From Desulfobacteraceae bacterium (GTDB taxonomy: Bacteria; Desulfobacterota; Desulfobacteria; Desulfobacterales; SURF-7), in assembly GCA_003599865.1 (NCBI GenBank), contig QZKS01000083.1:1-39575 (forward strand): 39,575 nt of DNA. The letters run 5' to 3'. Below the pieces are notes generated by a model. It did no database searches. It was not told the origin of the DNA and was given only the letters and a program-made list of their open reading frames with translations. Each line of letters opens with the position of its first letter. Position 1 is the first letter of the stretch. Positions 25,801-33,381 of this stretch are shown here, piece by piece. Made by a program: the position numbers and the translations under genes.

Positions 25801-26232
25801 AACCGAACCAACCTCATCCCCTTCATCATCCAAAGCCCAGCCCTGGGCTACATAGCCGGAGGAGTTGATCAGAACGCCGTCCCGGTCAAATTTAAAGTTT
25901 CCGGCCCGGGAATAATACAATTGCTCGGTCGTGGATTCCCGAAGGACAAAAAAGCCTTCTCCGCCGATGGCCAGATCGGTCGTGTTTCCGGTTGACTCAA
26001 AAGAGCCCTGTTCAAATACGGAAGCAACCTCTCCAAGGGCCATACCGCGACCGACCTGAGCAGTACCGGACTGGGTGGCAATCTGTTGGCTCAGCAAATC
26101 CTGAAAAACATAGTTGCTGCCTTTAAATGCGGTTGTATTGACATTTGCGATATTATCACCGATGATCTGCATGGCATTCCCCAGGTTGGTCATGCCGCTG
26201 ATACCCGAAAATAATGAACTGGTTAGAGACAT
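22813..26232 (-). CDS. flgE: Very large flagellar hook protein FlgE
   Basis: FlgE builds the hook. Both ends are typical: N-terminal SLTSSLFSGISGMTNLGNAM and IIGDNIANVNTTAFKGSNYV, the central IGGEGFFVLRE motif, and C-terminal NSLEQSNVDIANEFVKMITT followed by QRAFQANSK. At 1139 residues it is two to three times the usual 400-500. The extra material (roughly 285-950) forms the hook's outer, surface-exposed domains. It contains at least four adjacent repeats with Asp-rich loops such as DMNNDGENDIVF and DLDADGLADV, two more distant copies, and recurrent W-x-W/F segments. AAGGAGG precedes the ATG. The last gene of the fliK-flgD-flgE operon, followed by a terminator. Confidence 0.96.
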   Translation of the reverse strand: MSLTSSLFSGISGMTNLGNAMQIIGDNIANVNTTAFKGSNYVFQDLLSQQIATQSGTAQVGRGMALGEVASVFEQGSFESTGNTTDLAIGGEGFFVLRESTTEQLYYSRAGNFKFDRDGVLINSSGYVAQGWALDDEGDEVGSVTDIKLASFTSPPKVSSNLTMITNLDSDALSKSVVLANAWDAEETTPIAGSGYNYQSVVKVYDSLGSTHDITIYYDKQSESKWEYIVTCNPDEDKRGLVQETSAKGLLAKGEITFSDSSGTISNMTMREFTGRIGNLSTNGAITDQSTNFTINNYDALSLDGYNFSLEFDGTNWSFEDIAAPAGVITASDLPANYPFATIISGDANGIRINLDGDTDRTADLTIAFTNPAQATDSLSFDIINPQNIHIQDVTNTQYIGDTGNENTQLEISHPEVLTTDSSDLRINWDASEESWYWAMPLLQNITTMDTSTLTPANLTGSANVTNAEVMTSYSNDTTVWFNSNTGLWNFVSPHARELSNQNFTGGITQANTSVVISDPTVLQNHSTGIQLAWDNIVGLTDLAYSNTSGANEILATNTAITVSQEENFTRDSSIAYILEYDGVGDTWVWGAGGDPVVDYLNRQNPTWDSVSERLSVDLTGDGADFIVDFSVAGGLTAASDGDTISFRIDADGSWTWAMPTYNIASTTGGIVPTNITGNISSALTAPAAYYDSATDVGGPNYNLVYTDATNTWSWDAAGHSPAAGGAGATNGTYASETFIVNNENEVSIDLDADGLADVTYTFTAALAADGTLNFSIDPAGNPPPEYSSADIASTSGSDILSIDMTGNGTSDLVLSFLSPLTSNGTITFDIDTHIPPFEYPNASIDNVSSNASALYVDLNGDNINDVNFSFLDAGVPQALTDNGTFVFDIDPRVPPTEYSTATLSGDRDEVMIDMNNDGENDIVFTFDTPLPSGASAQDSAIKFDIEGTTAWNEVSTNSNGYYEFMADFLGGELGVTENGIEFNIGTKDDGTGQFINDSLTTTQYARSSTTTFQSADGYGAGDLEGVDVDTDGVMTGIYSNGQLIPLYRIALANFLNEHGLYKLGGNLYRETRNSGTAITNKPGTNGLGSITPNSLEQSNVDIANEFVKMITTQRAFQANSKIVTTVDAMLGEVIAMKR
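23389..24000 (-). repeat. Four degenerate repeats with Asp-rich loops inside flgE
   Basis: Residues about 745-948 of FlgE divide into four units of about 45-55 residues. Each has a D-[LM]-x-x-[DN]-x-x-x-D-[LIV] loop (SIDLDADGLADV, SIDMTGNGTSDL, YVDLNGDNINDV, MIDMNNDGENDI), then a beta strand, an (N)GT turn in three of four, a FDID-like strand and PPxEY in the first three. They are divergent at the DNA level, so the duplication is old. The loops resemble calcium-binding DxNxDG loops; metal binding is inferred. Confidence 0.85.
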
Positions 26233-26289
26233 CTTGATACCTCCTTGACAGCGATCTTACAATATATTGTTAATAATAAAGAACTGAAA

Positions 26290-27006
26290 TCAGGTGCTTT
26301 CAACAGATTCATCCTCCTTCGTTTCCTGGGGTAGAAGTATTTTGGTAATCGTTGACGGATCGAGCAATCTTTCTCCGATTTGCAGATAGGGAATATCATG
26401 CTCGTACGTCACACCGGTGACTTTTCCTTCTACAGCGGTTTTGGCTTCGACGTATCCTCCGATGTCGCTCAAAGCCAGGATTTCAAACGTATAGGCGCCG
26501 TCCGGCACCGGGCCGCCTTCCAGATTTTTGCCGTCCCAATCGATTTTGTGTGTTCCGGCATCTTTCTGGCCCGCATAAATATTTTGCATTAAACTGCCAT
26601 TGCCGTCATAGATGGCAATGGATACATCGGCAGTGTCATCAATCGTATAGTATCCGGTTGTGGTATTGCCTTTTGAGATGGATATGCTGTTGGATTCTCC
26701 CACTACCTCTTTTCCGATATAATCGATAAGGTTCTCCTGTGTTTTGGTTCCAAGGGCATCCAGTATGGCCTCCAGGCTTTTGTTCATGGTGAATTGCTGT
26801 TCCAGGCTTGAAAACTGTGCCAGCTGGGCAGTGAAATCGGTTCCTTCCATTGGGTTCAAAGGATCCTGATGCCGAAGTTGCGCGACCAGCATGGTTAAGA
26901 ATGCTTCCCGTCCCAAGGGGTCTTTTTTTTCGGCGACTTCTTCGGTGTGCCCGGTGAATAATTTATTGATGCTGCTGTTTCCGTACGCGCTTTGGTTGAT
27001 ATTCAT
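26290..27006 (-). CDS. flgD: Hook-capping protein FlgD
   Basis: FlgD is the temporary cap that guides FlgE polymerisation. The 238-residue protein has the N-terminal signature GREAFLTMLVAQLRHQDPLN followed by PMEGTDFTAQLAQFSSLEQ. A FLG-type beta-sandwich follows, with DGNGSLMQNIYAGQKDAGTH and DGKNLEGGPVPDGAYTFEI. The ATG at 27006 is preceded by a perfect GGAGGTG. It is between fliK and flgE, as is usual. Confidence 0.97.
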   Translation of the reverse strand: MNINQSAYGNSSINKLFTGHTEEVAEKKDPLGREAFLTMLVAQLRHQDPLNPMEGTDFTAQLAQFSSLEQQFTMNKSLEAILDALGTKTQENLIDYIGKEVVGESNSISISKGNTTTGYYTIDDTADVSIAIYDGNGSLMQNIYAGQKDAGTHKIDWDGKNLEGGPVPDGAYTFEILALSDIGGYVEAKTAVEGKVTGVTYEHDIPYLQIGERLLDPSTITKILLPQETKEDESVEST

Positions 27007-27070
27007 GTTCACCTCCAATAGATAGTGAAATATTCCATGCTGCCGATCAATGAAATGGTTCTAAAATGTT

Positions 27071-28735
27071 TCAGGCAATCAGATCGAGTGTTCCGGCAGC
27101 ATTCCCGGTCAATGGATCAAGATGTGCAATGGATGGGATGCCAACGGTTTCAGAGAGACCGTCCATATTGAATACCTGTTCTTTATGATCAGGCGATTTC
27201 CGGGAATCCTGTTTTGCCTGAGACATGGACTGGTCAAAGTTGAACGAGATTTGGACATCAATTTTTTCAAGCCGGATTCCATGCTCCAGGAGAGCCGCCT
27301 TCAGCTCGTCGGAGTGGGTTTTTAACATTTTTTGAGTCGTATTGTTTTCAGCAATAATGCTGACCTTCAAAACATCGTTGATGGTTTTCATGTGAATCTG
27401 AAGCCGTCCCAGATGAGGTGGTTTTAATTGTAACCGGATTTCACTCAGACCATCTTGAAAGGATCGGATAATCTGCTTGCTGACCTGATTCAGAACATAG
27501 GAAGGCAGAGGCTTATCGCCAATCGTTTTGCTTCCTGCAACAGAATGAATATCCCTTTTCATGTCGATCAACGGGTTGCTTTCCATTCCGGAATCCATTT
27601 CCTTGGCCGCACCCTGCTTATGGATTGCCTGTTCCATGGTTTCCTGCATGGAGGATTTCAACAACTGCCGATCGTTCTGATCCGATGTTTCGTTAAGGAG
27701 AGATTGAATATCCTTTCCGGTAAAATGGCTTTCCCGATTCATCGCCTGGTACAGGTTTTGCCCGGAGCGATCGGAATCATAGGATGCCGGCTGCATACTC
27801 CGGGTGTTTGAGAAAAGAGAATGTTTGCCGTTTGCGTCACTTTTGGATGCCTCAAGAGGATTGGTGCTTTTCAGACGGGTCAGTTTTTCCGTCAGCGCAT
27901 GATTGTTTGAAAAAACAGGAGCCATGGTCAGGCTGTTCAGGAATTCGAGCCATTCTTTTTTCTGTTGGGTCCCGGAAGTGGATTTGCCGGCTTTTTCATG
28001 AAGCATCATTTCCAGCCGTGAAACAAACTGAGGAAGGGACAGTCTGGTTTCCGGACCAGCGGATATGGGAATACCCAGACTCTTCATCATTTGGGATACC
28101 GTATCCGGCAATTGTTTGTCTGCACCGGATTCTGAATTCAAGGCACCAAGGCCTTTTAAAAAGGATATCAGCCGCTCCGTATGGATATTGCCGCCTTGTG
28201 CTTTTGCATAGGAGAGAGCGGACTCAACGGTTTGTTCATCAAGACCCAGTACCGGGAGGATGGCTTGAAAAAAAGGAACCGCAGAGCTCGGCATCAGGAT
28301 TGATCCTTCTTCTTCCTCTTTTTCATGCAAACCCGATAGTTTGGCGAAAAGATCGGAAAGCTTGACTTTATGGCCATCCGATGCTGTCTGGAATGAATCA
28401 AACAGGTTCTGAATTTCTTCCGGGTCAAAATCATGCTTGAGCAGCATTTTTTGCAGCCATGCCAGGGATTCTTTTCCGGCATATACCTGTTCCGATTTCA
28501 ATCCCAGTCCTTGAAGGAATTTTTTGATATTTTCCAAAAAGTCTTTTCCGGATGTACCGTTTATGCTGCTGAAAAAAGAGGATGGAGAAAGAAGATTGTT
28601 TTCTTTCGAACCCGTAAGCTGTTTTTCGAAAATTTCGTCAAATGATCGGGTATTGTTTGAACCGGTTCCACGCCCTGCTTTGATGGACAAAAAATCGTTC
28701 AATAGTTGTTCAAGCTTTATACCCTGAGAGATCAT
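27071..28735 (-). CDS. fliK: Flagellar hook-length control protein FliK
   Basis: FliK measures hook length and triggers the FlhB switch. The 554-residue protein is polar and low in conserved features up to about residue 400. The C-terminal Flg_hook domain (about 415-510) has the hallmark RLQLKPPHLGRLQIHMKTIN and LKAALLEHGIRLEKIDVQIS. It heads the fliK-flgD-flgE operon behind a sigma-54 promoter at 28819-28834; AGGTG lies before the ATG. The hook protein it would measure is unusually large, and a second FliK-like gene lies at 2848-3963. Confidence 0.93.
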   Translation of the reverse strand: MISQGIKLEQLLNDFLSIKAGRGTGSNNTRSFDEIFEKQLTGSKENNLLSPSSFFSSINGTSGKDFLENIKKFLQGLGLKSEQVYAGKESLAWLQKMLLKHDFDPEEIQNLFDSFQTASDGHKVKLSDLFAKLSGLHEKEEEEGSILMPSSAVPFFQAILPVLGLDEQTVESALSYAKAQGGNIHTERLISFLKGLGALNSESGADKQLPDTVSQMMKSLGIPISAGPETRLSLPQFVSRLEMMLHEKAGKSTSGTQQKKEWLEFLNSLTMAPVFSNNHALTEKLTRLKSTNPLEASKSDANGKHSLFSNTRSMQPASYDSDRSGQNLYQAMNRESHFTGKDIQSLLNETSDQNDRQLLKSSMQETMEQAIHKQGAAKEMDSGMESNPLIDMKRDIHSVAGSKTIGDKPLPSYVLNQVSKQIIRSFQDGLSEIRLQLKPPHLGRLQIHMKTINDVLKVSIIAENNTTQKMLKTHSDELKAALLEHGIRLEKIDVQISFNFDQSMSQAKQDSRKSPDHKEQVFNMDGLSETVGIPSIAHLDPLTGNAAGTLDLIA

Positions 28736-29039
28736 GGATCACCTGGTGTGCAATTCGTGGTTGCCTATTTTGAATCTGGTTAGCGGTTCGATATAGATTC
28801 ATGTTTGATTGTGATATGAGCAATGAGTGTGCCAACCGGAGGACGGTTTTATAAAAGATATAAATTCAGATAGATACAGTGATAGTTGGGCGGCGGAAAA
28901 AAATGGAATGCAAGCGGGAAAGCATTTATTTCCAGGAAGATTTTTTGGAGGCGGGAAATTTTTGCCTATACTCCCGGATTTGAAAAACGGGTTCCGGGGG
29001 GGTGGGCAATGAAAAAGGACAATGGAAAGATAGAGGGGG
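28736..29039. other. Intergenic region between motE-like gene and fliK (304 bases)
   Basis: No gene is supported. It contains the sigma-54 promoter of fliK and, about 105-150 bases upstream of the predicted start, two GCGGGAAA copies (28914 and 28951) that might be activator sites. No convincing terminator for the upstream operon is seen. Confidence 0.6.
28819..28834 (-). promoter_or_regulatory. Sigma-54 promoter for fliK-flgD-flgE
   Basis: The minus strand reads TGGCACACTCATTGCT, the closest match in the window to the TGGCAC-N5-TTGCT consensus, with exact spacing. Predicted start near 28808, about 73 bases before the fliK ATG. Confidence 0.8.
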
Positions 29040-29714
29040 TCATTCGGCTATTTTTTGTTGATTGGCATTGATGAGCTGTTGGCTGATTTTTACGGCCCGC
29101 TCCTGATTCACAAAGGTCAATATTTTTGAGGCCTGATCACCTTTCATCCGGAGGAAAATGGTCAATGCATCCTGAAACTCCAGTTTGTCGATGATGGAAC
29201 CCACATCTTTGGGTTTCATTCCGGAATAGATTTTGAGAAGCTGTTTGATCTTTTGTTCTTTGGCTTCTTTTGCCTGAATTTCCTGAGCGGTTTCCTTCTT
29301 TTCGATGCGGATCATCTTTTCTTCGATTTGCTTATGGATATTGTTAAGGGTTTGAACTTTTTCTTCCATTTCTTCCTTCAGGGCTTCGAGCTGCTTTCTT
29401 TCTTCTTCAATTCGGATTTCTTCCTGCTGCAGGAACAGACGCTTTTTTTCCATGCTTTCCAGTATGATTTTTGTTTCAATAACAGCGGTATCTTTGTTTT
29501 CCGGTTCCACAGCGGTCGGGGTTTCTTCCACTGTTTTTCCTTCCGGCTGTTTGGGCGCTTCCGGCTTTTCATTCTGCGCATGGGCGAGCTGCGGGACATG
29601 AAACAGATGGGAGAGGCTTTCCCATCCGGTCAATATCAAAATGGATGCGGTAATTTTGATGGCAACCAATCCGATTAAAAGAAATTTGAGGAAGGGGTGA
29701 AGATATTTTTTCAT
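29040..29714 (-). CDS. MotE-like coiled-coil flagellar protein
   Basis: A 224-residue protein with an N-terminal signal/anchor (about 9-30, FLLIGLVAIKITASILIL), a charged linker, a long coiled coil (about 85-160, rich in Glu/Lys/Arg heptads) and a C-terminal MgtE-N-like helical domain (LLKIYSGMKPKDVGSIIDKL, ALTIFLRMKGDQASKILTFV). This is the layout of MotE of rhizobia and FlbB of spirochetes, proteins of the periplasm that support the stator or its partners. The start overlaps the fliJ stop (ATGA), with AAGGAG upstream. The function in this organism is inferred. Confidence 0.82.
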   Translation of the reverse strand: MKKYLHPFLKFLLIGLVAIKITASILILTGWESLSHLFHVPQLAHAQNEKPEAPKQPEGKTVEETPTAVEPENKDTAVIETKIILESMEKKRLFLQQEEIRIEEERKQLEALKEEMEEKVQTLNNIHKQIEEKMIRIEKKETAQEIQAKEAKEQKIKQLLKIYSGMKPKDVGSIIDKLEFQDALTIFLRMKGDQASKILTFVNQERAVKISQQLINANQQKIAE

Positions 29715-30160
29715 TTTTTATTCTCCTTGATTTTTCTCATGATAATCATATCCTCAGATTCCTTTTGAAGGTAATCGTTGAGATCTTTATAATAGGTTTC
29801 CTTTTTTCGCTGTTTTAAATTTTCAATGGCTTTTTTTTCAATGGACCGCTGTTTCAGAACCTTTTGCTTGTGCGAAAGCTCTTTTTGCAGATGAGCATAT
29901 TGCAGGTTTTCATTTTTTAAAATCAGATTCAGGCGATCATGATAAGAAGTATATATCCGGATCTGATTGGCATCGATACCGGAAGTCATTTTTTCATGTA
30001 ATTCCGTGATATTCTGTTGCTGATTCGTTTCATATGAGTCGATCCGTTTCCGGCAGTCACTGATTTTGTTGCGTGTCAGGGACACATCCTGTTTGGCTTC
30101 CTGCTCCAGATGTTTTCGATAGCTGAGAAATGAATTTAGACGAAACCGGAATTTTTTCAT
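29711..30160 (-). CDS. fliJ: Flagellar export chaperone/ATPase stalk FliJ
   Basis: FliJ is the coiled-coil stalk that connects the FliI ATPase ring to FlhA. The 149-residue protein begins MKKFRFRLNSFLSYRKHLEQ, the characteristic FliJ N-terminus, and is almost entirely helical and charged. It follows fliI by 34 bases. No clear ribosome-binding site is seen at the ATG at 30160; a TTG at 30169 in the same frame is possible. Confidence 0.9.
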   Translation of the reverse strand: MKKFRFRLNSFLSYRKHLEQEAKQDVSLTRNKISDCRKRIDSYETNQQQNITELHEKMTSGIDANQIRIYTSYHDRLNLILKNENLQYAHLQKELSHKQKVLKQRSIEKKAIENLKQRKKETYYKDLNDYLQKESEDMIIMRKIKENKK

Positions 30161-30194
30161 AATGTTCAATCATATAAAAAGAAATGATGATCCT

Positions 30195-31529
30195 TTATGA
30201 CACGATTTTCCGAAGTCTTTCGAGAGAGGTTTCATATGGAATTGTTTCCGTGACGTTCTGCTTGAGAAACTGATTCAGGGCCGGCATGACTTTTTTGGAA
30301 AAGTCGACATTCGGATCCGATCCGTCCCGGTAGGCACCGATGGTAATCATGTCCTCGGCATCCCGATACGTGGCAATGGTGGCAATGGCTTTTTCCCGGA
30401 GTTTCAGGTGTTCCGGTCCGACAACACTACTGGTAACCCGGCTGATGCTTTCGAGGACATCAATGGCTGGAAAGTGTCCGCGGTTGGCCAGTTTTCGGGA
30501 TAAAACGATATGTCCGTCTACAATGGATCTTACGGTATCGCCGACAGGATCATTCATATCGTCGCCTTCAACCAGAACCGTATAGATTCCGGTGATGCTG
30601 CCCTTGTTCTGCACACTGCCGGCTCTTTCCAGCAGGATGGGTATTTTGGAAAAAAAGGACGGAGTATAGCCCCGGTTTGTGGGCGGTTCTCCGGCAGCCA
30701 GACCAACGTCCCTGGATGACATGGCGAAACGGGTGATGGAGTCGACAATCAGCAGGACATTTTTACCTTGATTCATGAAGTATTCCGCCATGGTAGTGGC
30801 AAGATATGCACCCCGCATCCGGATCAGCGGCGGTGAATCGGATGTCGCTGCCACAACCACAGCCTTCTTCAGTCCCTCGGGGCCTAAATTTCCTTCCACA
30901 AACTCTTTGACTTCGCGGCCTCTTTCTCCGATTAATCCGATGATGGTTACGTCCGCTTTGGCATGACGGGTCATCATACCGATCAGGATGCTTTTGCCGA
31001 CACCGGAACCCGCCATGATGGCGATTCTTTGTCCCTGGCCCAGCGGAACCATCATGTTGATTGCGGTGATACCGACATCCATGAGCTGATTGATCTGTCT
31101 GCGTTTCATGGGGTTAATCCGCTTTCCATACAGCGGATAGTGTCCGGATGGTATGATCGGACCGAGGCCGTCTATGGGTTTTCCCATACCGTTGATGACA
31201 CGTCCGATATAATTGTCGCCGACAGCGACTCTCGGATTGTTGTCCAGAAAGGAGATACGGCTTCCGGGCTTGATCCCCATCATCTCGCCATAGGGCATCA
31301 GGAGAATCCTATCCTCTCTGAAGCCGACAACTTCCGCAATAATGGGCGGGCCGTGATCATTATCGATTTTGCAAAGACTGCCGATACTCATCCCAAGACC
31401 ATGGCCTTCTGCAATCAGACCGATCACCTGAACGATCCGGCCCTCAAGCCGGGTGCACACGGATCGGTCAACAGCCTTGAAATATTGGTTCCAATTGATA
31501 TCCATATCCATGTTTTGGATGGTTTCCAT
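30195..31529 (-). CDS. fliI: Flagellum-specific export ATPase FliI
   Basis: The hexameric ATPase of the flagellar export apparatus, 444 residues. Walker A AGSGVGKS (about 173-180), LIGERGREVKEFVEGNLG, the Walker B LLIVDSITRFA and the family loop AAGEPPTNRGYTPSFF are all present. TAGGAG is upstream of the ATG at 31529. It lies 9 bases after fliH and belongs to the flgB-fliJ operon. Length is standard. Confidence 0.98.
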   Translation of the reverse strand: METIQNMDMDINWNQYFKAVDRSVCTRLEGRIVQVIGLIAEGHGLGMSIGSLCKIDNDHGPPIIAEVVGFREDRILLMPYGEMMGIKPGSRISFLDNNPRVAVGDNYIGRVINGMGKPIDGLGPIIPSGHYPLYGKRINPMKRRQINQLMDVGITAINMMVPLGQGQRIAIMAGSGVGKSILIGMMTRHAKADVTIIGLIGERGREVKEFVEGNLGPEGLKKAVVVAATSDSPPLIRMRGAYLATTMAEYFMNQGKNVLLIVDSITRFAMSSRDVGLAAGEPPTNRGYTPSFFSKIPILLERAGSVQNKGSITGIYTVLVEGDDMNDPVGDTVRSIVDGHIVLSRKLANRGHFPAIDVLESISRVTSSVVGPEHLKLREKAIATIATYRDAEDMITIGAYRDGSDPNVDFSKKVMPALNQFLKQNVTETIPYETSLERLRKIVS

Positions 31530-31538
31530 GATCAACTC

Positions 31539-32378
31539 CTATTGATCGTCTGCTATTTCATTGGCTGCATCCATAATACTTCTGGATATGGCATCCAGAC
31601 GACTTCCGATATCCGCATCCACTTCTCCGGATGTTGTTTCCACACGACAACCGCCGCGGCTTAAAGAGGGATCGGAAACGATGGAAACGTTTTTTAATGA
31701 TTTTATCTTTTCAAAAAGATCTTCCTTTGCGGTTTCGATAAACTCATAATCTTCGGCGCTGACGTTGATCGTTGCTTCGGTTGGGTCCGGAATCAGTTCA
31801 AAGGTCTTTAGAATGGCTCTTTTCACAATTTCATTGTCGATCTGGGTTTGTCCATATATCACCTTTTCCGATATTCGTTTCACCAGTTCGATGATTTCAT
31901 TTTCATAGCGAGACACCATACGATGCCATAAATCATCCAGGGACGACATGATATGGGCAAGACTATCAACGGTCTTCCCGGCCTCCAGCATTCCGGCATC
32001 ATATCCTTCTTTTTTCCCCTGTAAAAATCCTTGCTCATGGGCATCCTTTTTTAATTTTTCAAGAATTTCCTTCTGCATGAGTTCATTGGCAGCGGTATCC
32101 GTTTTGATATCCTTTTTATCCGGCAGGTTCGATTCCGGAGAAGCTGCGGATGCCTTTTTATCCTGATAGGTGTATATCGGCTCAAAATGGTCTTTTGCGT
32201 CGTTCTTGCCGGTTCTTTCATACATCCGTTTAAATGACTCCTGTTCACTCAGAACGCCGGTTGCATTTTTTTTGGCGGCACCAGCCTTATAGAACTGGTC
32301 CTGCCCGGATATCAGGGGTTGCCATTCCGGTGAACGATGATGATTTTGCCGGATCGATTTATCAGACAAGGATCTCAC
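31539..32378 (-). CDS. fliH: Flagellar export ATPase regulator FliH
   Basis: FliH holds FliI at the C ring and inhibits it until docked. The roughly 279-residue protein has a polar N-terminus, a helical section with AHEQGFLQGKKEGYDAGMLEAG (two stretches), in which GxxxG-type spacing is seen, and a V-ATPase-E-like C-terminal domain (IIELVKRISEKVIYGQTQID, DPSLSRGGCRVETTSGEVDA). The start is ambiguous and overlaps fliG: GTG at 32378 is chosen; GTG at 32393 or TTG at 32369, which has GGTGAG just upstream, are possible. No ATG fits. Confidence 0.92.
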   Translation of the reverse strand: MRSLSDKSIRQNHHRSPEWQPLISGQDQFYKAGAAKKNATGVLSEQESFKRMYERTGKNDAKDHFEPIYTYQDKKASAASPESNLPDKKDIKTDTAANELMQKEILEKLKKDAHEQGFLQGKKEGYDAGMLEAGKTVDSLAHIMSSLDDLWHRMVSRYENEIIELVKRISEKVIYGQTQIDNEIVKRAILKTFELIPDPTEATINVSAEDYEFIETAKEDLFEKIKSLKNVSIVSDPSLSRGGCRVETTSGEVDADIGSRLDAISRSIMDAANEIADDQ

Positions 32379-33381
32379 CTGCACCCTTTCCACCTAAGGT
32401 GATTGTGCCATCGGCCTCTAGCTCTTTGGCCGCATTGACAATTTGCTGTTGCGCTTCTTCCACATCGGAAAGCTTAACCGGTCCCATGACCTCCAGGTCC
32501 TCAAGCAGCATTTCTGCCGCACGGGATGACAGGTTGGACAGAATCTTGTTTTTCATATCTTCGCTTGCTGTTTTGAGCGCAAGGGTAAGCTGCGTGCTTT
32601 CCACCTTTTTCAGAATTTCTCTCATGCCGCGATCATCCACCGCATTCAGATCCTCGAAAACGAACATCAATTGCCGGATTTCAGTCGCCATTTCAGCATG
32701 TTCTTCTTCGATGCTTTCCATGACGATATCTTCTGTTGCCTTATCGACGTTGTTCAGGATTTCAACCAGGACCGGAATGCCGCCGCCCCTTCCTCCTCCC
32801 TTGCCGATGGAACTGAGCTCGATCTTCAAGGCCTCATCCACGTCCCTCAGAACTTCTTCCGGAACCTGTCCGAGCTGAGCGATTCGGATTGCAAGATCCC
32901 CCTTTTTTTCTTCCGGAAGTCCGACCATGACTTCTGCGGCTATTTCCGGAGGGAGATTGGCCAGGATCAATGCAATCGTTTGCGGGTGCTCACTTTTCAG
33001 GTAGCCGGTGAGCGTGGCTGTATTAATATTATGACTCCATTTAAAAGGCTGTTCCCGTTTGCTTTCTTCGACTTCTTTAAAAAGCTGCTTTGCATTTTCA
33101 GCGCTCAATGATTTTCCGATCACATTTTTGAGAAAATTTCCCCCCCCTACAATGAGGCGATCCCTATCTTCATATATCGTCACAAAGTCTTGTGTTACGG
33201 CATTGAGAATCTCCGGGGTAATTTCATCAATTTCGGCCATTGCAGAGGCGATTTGCCTGATTTCATCATTTCCCATTTGCTTGAAAACTTGCGTCGTGTA
33301 TTCTTCTCCCATATATAAGAGAAATATCGCTGATTTATGTATTCCCGTTAATTTCTGGGGATCAAGCTTGTTTTTTGCCAT
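32362..33381 (-). CDS. fliG: Flagellar motor switch protein FliG
   Basis: FliG transmits torque between the stator and the MS ring. The 339-residue protein has three ARM-like domains: KSAIFLLYMGEEYTTQVFKQ at the start, the middle motif KSEHPQTIALILANLPPEIA, and the C-terminal charged torque helix region (MREILKKVESTQLTLALKTA, MKNKILSNLSSRAAEMLLED). The start shares one base with the fliF stop (TAATG). Confidence 0.98.
   Translation of the reverse strand: MAKNKLDPQKLTGIHKSAIFLLYMGEEYTTQVFKQMGNDEIRQIASAMAEIDEITPEILNAVTQDFVTIYEDRDRLIVGGGNFLKNVIGKSLSAENAKQLFKEVEESKREQPFKWSHNINTATLTGYLKSEHPQTIALILANLPPEIAAEVMVGLPEEKKGDLAIRIAQLGQVPEEVLRDVDEALKIELSSIGKGGGRGGGIPVLVEILNNVDKATEDIVMESIEEEHAEMATEIRQLMFVFEDLNAVDDRGMREILKKVESTQLTLALKTASEDMKNKILSNLSSRAAEMLLEDLEVMGPVKLSDVEEAQQQIVNAAKELEADGTITLGGKGAGEILV

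Noticed and set aside
28914-28958. GCGGGAAA repeated upstream of the fliK promoter as a firm activator site
   Set aside because: The motif is only eight bases and does not match the repeats upstream of motA, so it is mentioned only as a possibility in the intergenic entry.
30963-31664. 233-residue plus-strand frame
   Set aside because: It is antisense to fliI and fliH, which are unmistakable.
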